Positions 8,176 to 14,409 of a stretch of DNA of 28,628 bases are shown here, one piece after another. Position 1 is the first letter of the stretch, and each line of letters starts with the position of its first letter. Made by a program: the position numbers and the translations under genes. The stretch covers positions 1 through 28,628 of the forward strand of contig PBPH01000063.1 in assembly GCA_002725475.1 (NCBI GenBank), written 5' to 3'. The notes below the pieces were generated by a model. That model was given only the letters and a program-made list of their open reading frames with translations, ran no database searches and had not been told where the DNA came from. The stretch comes from Methanobacteriota archaeon (GTDB lineage: Archaea > Thermoplasmatota > Poseidoniia > Poseidoniales > Thalassarchaeaceae).

Positions 8176-8652
8176 ATGCCTGAACCCCCAATGATTCTAA
8201 ATTCTGATGAATTCAAAGAAATTCAAAATGCTATCAATACTACTGAAGAAATAGGGAGTAAAGTGCGTGAATTATTTAGAAATAATTCAAACGAAGTTCT
8301 TTTTTCCACTGGTGACAAAATTCATGATATTTCTTGGGAAGTTGAGGCCGCTGTTGAGGCTCTAGATGTGTTTGCTTCTCGTTGGACAATTGAGATTCTT
8401 GCTACACTTTACATTGCTGGAGAAAGGCGTTTCAACGAACTTAGGCGACTCTTGGTTGGTATCTCAAGTAGAACTCTTTCTGACAAGCTAACATCCCTGC
8501 GGGAATCAGGATTTATTGATCGTATAGTTGTTGATGGTCCGCCTGTCAAGGTGACTTACAACCTTACAGAACATGGTGCTCGTTCTGGGCGACTTCTAAG
8601 TACTCTTGTGGCTTACATGAAATTAGAAAATGGTAGTGTAACTAAAGGCTAA
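8176..8652 (+). CDS. HxlR-family winged-helix transcriptional regulator
   Basis: 158 aa. Residues ~68-140 match the HxlR/DUF24 winged helix: W70 in SRWTIEIL, then RRFNELRRLL, the recognition helix SSRTLSDKLTSLRESGFI, and the wing YNLTEHGA. HxlR proteins usually act as dimeric regulators of redox or aldehyde responses. The N-terminal ~65 residues are an acidic helical extension without recognised domain. No cysteine is present in the winged-helix domain, so a thiol redox switch of the kind known in some family members is not supported. Start ATG 8176 follows GAGGA by 6 nt; a second in-frame ATG is at 8191. It is divergent from the micro-ORF operon, which is a natural candidate target. Confidence 0.85.
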   Translation: MPEPPMILNSDEFKEIQNAINTTEEIGSKVRELFRNNSNEVLFSTGDKIHDISWEVEAAVEALDVFASRWTIEILATLYIAGERRFNELRRLLVGISSRTLSDKLTSLRESGFIDRIVVDGPPVKVTYNLTEHGARSGRLLSTLVAYMKLENGSVTKG

Positions 8653-8719
8653 AATGAGTTAAATATAGTAATCATATAACCAACACATACAATAGGGACC
8701 GATAACAGAAGATTACCTA

Positions 8720-9367
8720 ATGGCACTTCTGAGTCAGTTCAGTTCTCGCTATTCGCTAATTGGTGCTGCTGTTGCTGGGATTACTGGTTTTGGCGCACTT
8801 GCAGCGGGGGTGTTGCCTTGGAACTGGTCAATTTCTGGCACAATAAGTTCTCATCGTCAGCGAGATTGGGAACATCCACTTAGAGTTCAGATACTCGACA
8901 CATTGGATAGCAACCCTGGTATATGCTATCGACGCCTTCAGAAGAATTTGGGGGTTGCAAATGGTACGCTACGGCATCACCTAGATGTTTTGCAAAATCA
9001 GAGAACAGTTACTACAATGCCAGTAAATGGACGCACTTGCTACTATGCCGGGGCCCCAAGTCAATTGGAAATAATACGACATATGCATATTGAAGACGAA
9101 AAGGCTGCTCAAATGATGCCTGTGGGATTATCTCAAGTTCAAAGAGAAGTCGTAACAAGACTAGTTCAGGAGCCACTACCACAATCACAAGCATCAATGG
9201 CTCGAGATATCAATCGAAGTCGGGCATCGGTTAACAGCGCAGTACTCGTTCTTAGAAGGCGCGGAATTTTATCTACTCATAATCTAGATTTAGCCGACCA
9301 CTTGATTGGCTTACGTACAGGGACGCTTGACTACGACTGGATTGATGAGCGAAAAATTGCTGCATAA
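8720..9367 (+). CDS. Membrane-anchored tandem winged-helix regulator
   Basis: 215 aa. A single hydrophobic helix (about 12-36, Ala/Gly rich) is followed by a first winged helix at ~50-115 (NPGICYRRLQKNLGVANGTL, then HHLDVL) and a second at ~130-195 (SQASMARDINRSRASVNSAV). The first resembles ArsR/MarR-like archaeal domains with an L-x-HH-L recognition helix. The anchor implies it works at the membrane, either binding DNA there or being released by proteolysis. No signal cleavage motif is clear. It follows the HxlR gene after 67 nt, with its own TATA-like TAAATATAG around 8661-8669. Targets unknown. Confidence 0.75.
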   Translation: MALLSQFSSRYSLIGAAVAGITGFGALAAGVLPWNWSISGTISSHRQRDWEHPLRVQILDTLDSNPGICYRRLQKNLGVANGTLRHHLDVLQNQRTVTTMPVNGRTCYYAGAPSQLEIIRHMHIEDEKAAQMMPVGLSQVQREVVTRLVQEPLPQSQASMARDINRSRASVNSAVLVLRRRGILSTHNLDLADHLIGLRTGTLDYDWIDERKIAA

Positions 9368-9453
9368 CATGCCACCATTTTTGCAATAAGTAGTATCAAT
9401 ACAATAAATAGCATCAACAGCACTTAGAACCCTCCTTCATCGCCGATAGTTAG

Positions 9454-10545
9454 ATGTTGAGGCTGAGGCTTGATGAACAACCTGCTCCCACCGGGAAAAA
9501 GGATGTTGAAATGCTACTTGGGTGGTTACTAGACACCCTAGGATTAGTTAGGAGGAGGAATGATGCTGACACCTCGAATGCGTCAAAACGGCCATTACAT
9601 CGCTTGATGCGAGACCATCTGCTTAAAGAGCCAATGAAAGGGATGGATGCAAAAACTCTTGCAAACCAATTGGGGATAAGTATGACTGCCCTGCATCATC
9701 ACCTCAAAGGATTACAAGCAATCAGATTGATCTCCTCAAAAAGTGGCGAAAATGGTTGGATGATGCATCATCTCAGATGTGGATCTCTGTCATCAGCAAT
9801 TGAAATTCTTCACAAAGAAGCCGAAGGCATTCTTTCTCTCAGACTAGCTCCATTAGAACAATGGCAAACTGGAACAGTAGGGAGAGAAGGTGGTGACCAA
9901 ATTGATGAAATACCGTTTAAAATTGTAATTTCTGAACCAAGTCCTTTGAATAATAATGAGGATGAAATTGATGCTTTTCTCAATGATTTTGGCCTTAGGG
10001 GAGAAAGACCGGGTCAGCAATCAGGAGATGATTTGACTCGCCAAATATTTGAGGAACTTCTCGTGGCTAACCACGCTATTTCTCTAGATGAAGCAGTTGC
10101 GAAATGGGGGGCTACGAGACCTCGCCTAACTCGGACTTTTGATAGATTTCGAGCTGCTGGGCTAGTTGAACGCGTGCTTCGCCATGATAGGCTGACGGTT
10201 ATTTTATGGGATGCAATATCAACACAATATTCGCGTAGAGGAGAAAAGTGGTTACTTGGAAAAGGAGGGTTGGGTCGAATTGATGAAAAGGTAAGTCGTA
10301 AGATCATTAAATCGCTTCAAGATGGCTCGTTTGATTCAGAACGTTGTGCAGAACTTTTCTCGAAAACCAACGAAGATGAATTGCGATTGGCTCTCAATCT
10401 TCTCGGGGGTCGGTTGCCATATGGATATCGTCTATCTGGTGAATCTGGAGATGATGTGGCTAGACAAGTAAAAGTCAGAGTCGAGGGGATTTTTGGACGA
10501 CTGAAAAGAGTCGCTTCTACTCTAGATGAAATTCAAAACGGATAA
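9454..10545 (+). CDS. Tandem winged-helix regulator
   Basis: 363 aa. A winged helix at ~45-125 carries the archaeal TALHHHLKGLQAI recognition helix, the same type as in the gene before it. A second helix-turn-helix region lies at ~185-260 (ISLDEAVAKWGATRPRLTRTF, RFRAAGLVERV). The intervening linker is acidic and the C-terminal ~100 residues are charged and helical. No membrane segment is obvious, although residues 17-32 are mildly hydrophobic. It is the third regulator in a row on this strand, separated from the second by 86 nt. A ligand or target is not evident. Confidence 0.65.
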   Translation: MLRLRLDEQPAPTGKKDVEMLLGWLLDTLGLVRRRNDADTSNASKRPLHRLMRDHLLKEPMKGMDAKTLANQLGISMTALHHHLKGLQAIRLISSKSGENGWMMHHLRCGSLSSAIEILHKEAEGILSLRLAPLEQWQTGTVGREGGDQIDEIPFKIVISEPSPLNNNEDEIDAFLNDFGLRGERPGQQSGDDLTRQIFEELLVANHAISLDEAVAKWGATRPRLTRTFDRFRAAGLVERVLRHDRLTVILWDAISTQYSRRGEKWLLGKGGLGRIDEKVSRKIIKSLQDGSFDSERCAELFSKTNEDELRLALNLLGGRLPYGYRLSGESGDDVARQVKVRVEGIFGRLKRVASTLDEIQNG

Positions 10546-10567
10546 TTTTGATTTATTTTTCGTTTTT
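10546..10567 (+). terminator. T-rich terminator after the regulator cluster
   Basis: Three T-runs follow the stop codon at once (TTTTG, ATTTATTTTT, CGTTTTT), typical of factor-independent archaeal termination. It overlaps the 3' end of the convergent dus gene by 15 bp. Confidence 0.5.
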
Positions 10568-11578
10568 CAAAATCAAATCTTCAAGAAAATTATCAACTGA
10601 ATTTGCTAACTGCTTTGCCTCTCTATTATTATGTAATTCTGTGCGAAATGCCTTGCTACCAGGTAATTCTTTGGTGAAGGAAAAGGCATGCCGCAACCGG
10701 TTTTTACTCAGAAGTTCTGGCGCAATCTCTTCTTCTGAGTTAGTCAATTCGTTGAGTTCGTCGTCAAGACAAATATAACGTCGCCAAGCCCACAATCTTG
10801 CCTCTGCCTGATTATCAACGGATAATGGTGCGCCCCAAGGTGGAGATGAGTTTCCCCAATTCAATTGCTCTTTTATTTGATGAAAAATTGTCGGGCGTCC
10901 AATAGCAGCTCTGCCAATCATTAGACCCGCAGCACCGGTAACTTGCAAACACTTAGCAGCGGAATGAGAGTTAGTGATGTCGCCATTTGCAATAACAGGA
11001 ATATCTACAGCAGCAACAATTTCTGAAATCGCACCCCAATCCGCCTCACCAGAATACCTCTGTCGAAGGGTCCTTCCATGAACGCAAATTCTCTCAGCAC
11101 CCACATCTTCAACCTGCTTGGCAATTTCTAGTGCATTTATTCTACCAGTTCCTGTACCAAGCCTCATTTTTACAGTAATTGGGACTGTTGAAACTTCTAT
11201 ACAACTCTCTACCATTTTTACCAAATCATCTGGCTTACCCATCAAGGCTGCACCTGCGCAATGACGCGTTACCTTTGGCGCAGGACAACCAAAATTCAAA
11301 TCTATTACATCGGCTACATCTTGTAATAATTCACAACTCTGTGCCATGTCATCAATACTACTACCAAATATTTGAGGGATGAATGGCTTCTCTCTGGGGT
11401 CGCTCTCTAATTTATGCCAACTTTTTGCATCTTGCCTAGTTAAAGCTGCAGCGGCGGTGAATTCAGAGATGGTATAATCCGCTCCACATTCCCTAGCTAG
11501 CAGACGGAATGCAAGATCCGTTACACCAGCCATTGGAGCCAGAAATAGCGGCACCTGTTCAACCTCTAATGCCATCAT
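10553..11578 (-). CDS. dus: tRNA-dihydrouridine synthase
   Basis: 341-aa FMN-dependent enzyme that reduces uridine to dihydrouridine in tRNA. The N-terminal TIM barrel shows the flavin-binding start LAPMAGVTDLAFR, the catalytic cysteine C98 in NFGCPAPKV, KMRLGTG, the CVHGRTLRQRYSG segment and GDITN/MIGRAAIGRP for phosphate binding. A helical tRNA-binding domain of ~100 residues follows. Overall it is closest to the bacterial DusB group. Two ATG codons are adjacent (11578 and 11575), and either may start the protein. It is divergent from rpsB with a 74-nt spacer, and convergent with the regulator gene. Confidence 0.92.
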   Translation of the reverse strand: MMALEVEQVPLFLAPMAGVTDLAFRLLARECGADYTISEFTAAAALTRQDAKSWHKLESDPREKPFIPQIFGSSIDDMAQSCELLQDVADVIDLNFGCPAPKVTRHCAGAALMGKPDDLVKMVESCIEVSTVPITVKMRLGTGTGRINALEIAKQVEDVGAERICVHGRTLRQRYSGEADWGAISEIVAAVDIPVIANGDITNSHSAAKCLQVTGAAGLMIGRAAIGRPTIFHQIKEQLNWGNSSPPWGAPLSVDNQAEARLWAWRRYICLDDELNELTNSEEEIAPELLSKNRLRHAFSFTKELPGSKAFRTELHNNREAKQLANSVDNFLEDLILKNEK

Positions 11579-11593
11579 TAAGTCCGAGGATGG

Positions 11594-11608
11594 CTTCTGA
11601 TACAGAAG
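11594..11608. promoter_or_regulatory. 15-bp perfect palindrome in the dus promoter
   Basis: CTTCTG-ATA-CAGAAG, two 6-bp inverted arms with a 3-bp centre, 16-30 nt upstream of the dus ATG where a TATA box is expected. It may be the TATA region itself or a dimeric operator. Confidence 0.3.
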
Positions 11609-11619
11609 TTACCGACTGA

Positions 11620-11627
11620 TTTATCAA
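11620..11627 (+). promoter_or_regulatory. TATA-like box of rpsB
   Basis: TTTATCAA centred ~29 nt before ATG 11653. This supports a leaderless or nearly leaderless transcript and the upstream ATG as start. Confidence 0.45.
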
Positions 11628-11652
11628 AAAATGATGATAGAAGCGGTTATGA

Positions 11653-12291
11653 ATGGTTGTCCGGTCGCCGAGCCGAATGAGTGAACAGAGCGGGCCATTG
11701 CTAGCGTACGAAGAGTACGAAGCAAACGCTGTTCACATAGGAACTCAGAACAAGAGTAAGGATATGCAACCCTTCATCAGCAAAACTACAACAGAGGGTG
11801 CAACAATTCACCTAATTGATGTTACAAAAACTGATGAAAGACTGGCTTTGGCTGCTAATTTCATCAACCAATACGATGGACGAGATATCCTTGTTGTTAG
11901 TGCTCGACAATATGGACAACGCCCTGCACGTATGTTTGCACAGGCTATTGGAGCCCGACACATTGTTGGTCGATTTATTCCTGGGACACTAACCAACCCG
12001 CAACTGCGAACATTCATTGAGCCACGAATGATTTTCGTTACTGATCCACAGGCTGATTCGCAGGCACTTTCTGAAGCTGTAAAAAGCGGCTTACCAGTTG
12101 TTGGAATTTGTGATACAAATAACCACCTTCGGAATGTTGATTTCTGTATCCCTGCCAATAACAAGGGTCGAAGAAGTTTAGCCCTAGTTTACTGGCTTCT
12201 ATCTCGCGAGGTTCTAAAATCTAGAGGAGATACAGATAATCCTACTTGGAATCATCACCAGAAAATTGAGGATTGGGAATCCTCGTTCTAA
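11653..12291 (+). CDS. rpsB: 30S ribosomal protein uS2, archaeal type
   Basis: 212-aa small-subunit ribosomal protein located between head and body of the 30S particle. Diagnostic archaeal segments are all present: AVHIGTQNKSKDM, KTDERLALAANFI, VVSARQYGQRPARMFA, GRFIPGTLTNPQLRTF, VTDPQADSQA, GICDTNN and NNKGRRSLALVYWLL. Length agrees with archaeal homologues, which lack the bacterial coiled-coil insertion. The start is taken at ATG 11653 because of the TATA spacing; ATG 11677 (MSEQSG) is a possible alternative. It stands alone here: in many archaea rpsB is next to enolase or RNA polymerase subunit genes, which are absent. Confidence 0.96.
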   Translation: MVVRSPSRMSEQSGPLLAYEEYEANAVHIGTQNKSKDMQPFISKTTTEGATIHLIDVTKTDERLALAANFINQYDGRDILVVSARQYGQRPARMFAQAIGARHIVGRFIPGTLTNPQLRTFIEPRMIFVTDPQADSQALSEAVKSGLPVVGICDTNNHLRNVDFCIPANNKGRRSLALVYWLLSREVLKSRGDTDNPTWNHHQKIEDWESSF

Positions 12292-12303
12292 TTTTATTTT
12301 TAT
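12292..12303 (+). terminator. T-rich terminator after rpsB
   Basis: TTTTATTTTTAT directly follows the rpsB stop codon, without a strong stem, as usual for archaeal intrinsic terminators. Confidence 0.45.
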
Positions 12304-12314
12304 AGTCCAAAATT

Positions 12315-12334
12315 TTGTGCCCACTATTGCACAA
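12315..12334. repeat. Inverted repeat upstream of the Cas4-like gene
   Basis: TTGTGC and GCACAA form a 6-bp perfect inverted repeat with an 8-nt centre, 35-54 nt upstream of the ATG at 12369. It may be an operator or part of the rpsB 3' end. Confidence 0.3.
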
Positions 12335-12368
12335 TCCTCTTGACTAGCACCCCATATTGTAAATTGAC

Positions 12369-13634
12369 ATGGTGGATTCTACTACCGATGATGGGTCGCC
12401 AGACATCGCGGATGGTGATGGCCTAATAGTTGAAAGAGAACTGTTGAAGGCAACGAAAGACGAAGAGGGATTGTGGCGAGATTCTGATGGAATTCCATTA
12501 CCAGTTTCTGCTAGTGATCTTGAACGACATGCATACTGCCCACTTTCATGGCATCTAGCACGTTCAGGAGTTCGTGGTTCAGGTGAGGCAATTGAACTTG
12601 GTAAAATGAAACATAAAGAAATTGGAAGTGCAATGCGTAAATACAAGCAACAGGACATTAAGGCTCGTAAAGAAATGGTCGTTTGGAGCTGGTGGTTTGC
12701 AGTAGTTGTTACTTTAACAATTGACACCATCGTCTTATTTTTTGTTAGAAATTCTTTGATTACTCCTGATGAAATCTTCTTCAGTGAAGAGGACCTGATT
12801 ACAATTGCTCGTTATCTTGTTCTACTTGCTCTAGTATGGGTATTATTAGCTATGATTCTATTACTACTACCGTGGAGAAAGTTGCTCGGTTTTCCCTTTG
12901 GTTATGCACAGCCACCAACACCCGCTGAATTTGAAATAGAAGATGTTGGCCTTTTTGATTTTGAATCTAAACAAATAGGTGCTTACGGTTGGGGAGAAGG
13001 TGGAAAAATAGAAGTCGCTGTAATCATTGGCAGTCTTACAATTGCTCTGCATGGTTTTACTCTATATTATGCAATCATATCTCCAAAATTAACTAGTTCA
13101 ATCCTGATAATAGTCACTATTTTTTGGACTCTTTTTGCTGCAGGTCAATTACAGCGAGTTCTTGCTGCTTCATCGGAAGTTGAGAAGCGCGGGGAATCTT
13201 TGGGAATCTCAGTTGGTAGCACTATTGCGTACAATGACGACGAAAAGACAACGGATTTATTGCATGATTCAAATACTGGATTACGTGGGCGGCCTGACCA
13301 AATTATCATTATCGAAAACGAGGTGGTCCCCGTTGAGCAAAAAACTGGTAAAATACCAGATAACCCTCATTACAGTCATAAAATGCAATTATTTGCATAC
13401 CTTCATCTTGTTTCGGAGATTACAAACAACAAAACAACATATGGTATATTGAGATATGGAGAAGATAATCTACACAAAATTCCATGGGATGAGGGGAGCA
13501 AAATAGAACTAATGGAGAACTTGTCAGAAGTTCAGAGACTTATGGTAGAAGGTGGGGCAGAAAGAAATCATTCACGGATTGGTAAATGCCAATCTTGCTC
13601 AAGAAAAAAGCAGTGCCCCACTCCTCTAAATTAA
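12369..13634 (+). CDS. Cas4-like PD-(D/E)XK nuclease with four membrane helices inserted in its core
   Basis: 421 aa. All landmarks of the Cas4/RecB-type Fe-S nuclease fold are present. Cys57 (HAYCPLSW) and the C-terminal trio Cys407, Cys410, Cys416 would bind a [4Fe-4S] cluster. Motif I is His82 (GKMKHKEIG), motif II Asp310 (RGRPDQ), motif III Glu323-x-Lys325 (VEQKTGK), and QxxxY is Gln340/Tyr344. In ordinary Cas4 the motif I His and motif II Asp lie within a few dozen residues; here 228 residues separate them and hold four hydrophobic helices (about 103-126, 143-169, 214-237, 241-262). The product is therefore a membrane protein with an assembled nuclease on one face, presumably cytoplasmic. 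No cas1, cas2 or CRISPR repeats are nearby. The 3' end overlaps the lipoprotein gene by 4 bp. Confidence 0.82.
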   Translation: MVDSTTDDGSPDIADGDGLIVERELLKATKDEEGLWRDSDGIPLPVSASDLERHAYCPLSWHLARSGVRGSGEAIELGKMKHKEIGSAMRKYKQQDIKARKEMVVWSWWFAVVVTLTIDTIVLFFVRNSLITPDEIFFSEEDLITIARYLVLLALVWVLLAMILLLLPWRKLLGFPFGYAQPPTPAEFEIEDVGLFDFESKQIGAYGWGEGGKIEVAVIIGSLTIALHGFTLYYAIISPKLTSSILIIVTIFWTLFAAGQLQRVLAASSEVEKRGESLGISVGSTIAYNDDEKTTDLLHDSNTGLRGRPDQIIIIENEVVPVEQKTGKIPDNPHYSHKMQLFAYLHLVSEITNNKTTYGILRYGEDNLHKIPWDEGSKIELMENLSEVQRLMVEGGAERNHSRIGKCQSCSRKKQCPTPLN

Positions 13635-14230
13635 ACTGGAATACATTCTCCTGTGTCTGCAGATTCGGGGTATATTATGCAAGGTCTTGTTAGAGTTAAT
13701 GAAACTTCAAAATTATCGTGGAATGACAATTGATCAACTGGCGATGTCCAACCATAACCCTGTGCCTCGACTTCCAATTCCCAGACCCCTTCCTCAAATG
13801 GAGGATAGAATTTCTTTGGCTGTGGGTAGTAGGTTTTTGTTGCATTGTCTTCCCAATATGGTGAGTCTGTGTTCTTGTTAGCCCCCGGCTCCCATAGCCT
13901 TGCATGGACATATCTAACTTCACTTGTGAAATTACTTATATCAACTCCAGCAAACGTACTGTAAGGTATTTCTACTCGGAAAAGGATTTTCATTTCGCTA
14001 ACTTCTGAATCAATTTTGATACTTTGTGGCTCTGGATTAATAATAATCGCTTCTATTTCTGTTGAGTCGAATGTGTGTTCAAATTTGTATTGTATTGGCT
14101 GTGCTTCAATTTCCGGCTGACCCCTATTCCATTCCATTAATTCACGGCTAGCAACTAGCCCTATGCAGCCAGATAGCATTGTAGTTGAGAAACACAATAG
14201 GGCTAACACAAGGGCTAGTCTAGTTCGCAT
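13631..14230 (-). CDS. Lipoprotein of unknown function
   Basis: 199 aa from ATG 14230. The N-terminus MRTRLALVLALLCFSTTM followed by LSGC is a lipoprotein signal peptide with lipobox cysteine at residue 22. The mature part is mostly beta-strand, acidic, with several aromatic residues (SPYWEDNATKTYYPQPKKF) and two late cysteines (CIIYPESADTGEC) that could form a disulfide. No known domain is recognised; an extracellular Ig-like or carbohydrate-contact fold is possible but unproven. An in-frame ATG at 14251 would add 7 residues, and a TATA-like AATTTATC at 14288-14281 fits either start. Convergent with the Cas4-like gene, sharing TTAA between both stops. Confidence 0.7.
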   Translation of the reverse strand: MRTRLALVLALLCFSTTMLSGCIGLVASRELMEWNRGQPEIEAQPIQYKFEHTFDSTEIEAIIINPEPQSIKIDSEVSEMKILFRVEIPYSTFAGVDISNFTSEVRYVHARLWEPGANKNTDSPYWEDNATKTYYPQPKKFYPPFEEGVWELEVEAQGYGWTSPVDQLSFHDNFEVSLTLTRPCIIYPESADTGECIPV

Positions 14231-14280
14231 CGAGTCGTTACAATAGCCCATTTCATTTCAAGGCGACGGAAAAATGGGCT

Positions 14281-14288
14281 GATAAATT
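14281..14288 (-). promoter_or_regulatory. TATA-like box of the lipoprotein gene
   Basis: AATTTATC on the minus strand, about 33 nt before ATG 14251 and 54 nt before ATG 14230. It lies just downstream of the candidate sRNA. Confidence 0.35.
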
Positions 14289-14297
14289 GGTTTGTTT

Positions 14298-14360
14298 GCC
14301 TGTCAGCACTCATAGGGGTCGTCAAACTTACTCGGCGGTCCCACTCGTCATCATTCAGGC
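14298..14360 (-). ncRNA. Candidate C/D box guide sRNA
   Basis: A 63-nt element on the minus strand with the archaeal C/D sRNA layout: 5-bp terminal stem GCCTG/CAGGC; box C ATGATGA (14354-14348); 12-nt spacer CGAGTGGGACCG; D'-like CCGA (14335-14332); 6-nt linker; C'-like TTGACGA (14325-14319); 12-nt spacer CCCCTATGAGTG; and box D CTGA (14306-14303). Spacers of 12 nt are the family norm, and they would guide 2'-O-methylation at the fifth base upstream of each D box. The internal boxes are degenerate. No rRNA or tRNA target was confirmed. One caution is that 11 nt around box C also occur at the end of the neighbouring coding gene. Confidence 0.5.
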
Positions 14361-14409
14361 AATTACCTGACAGAGGCGCGCCGTTTGAACCCAGCGTAGC
14401 CTAGGTTTG

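Noticed and set aside
12369..13634. CRISPR-associated role of the Cas4-like gene
   Set aside because: No repeat-spacer array and no cas1, cas2 or effector gene are present in the window; the Cas4 likeness is domain-level only.
14370..14400. Possible tRNA T-arm on the minus strand (GGGTTCAAAC)
   Set aside because: The flanking bases do not form the T-stem, no acceptor stem or anticodon arm fits, and the C/D box reading explains the adjacent region better.
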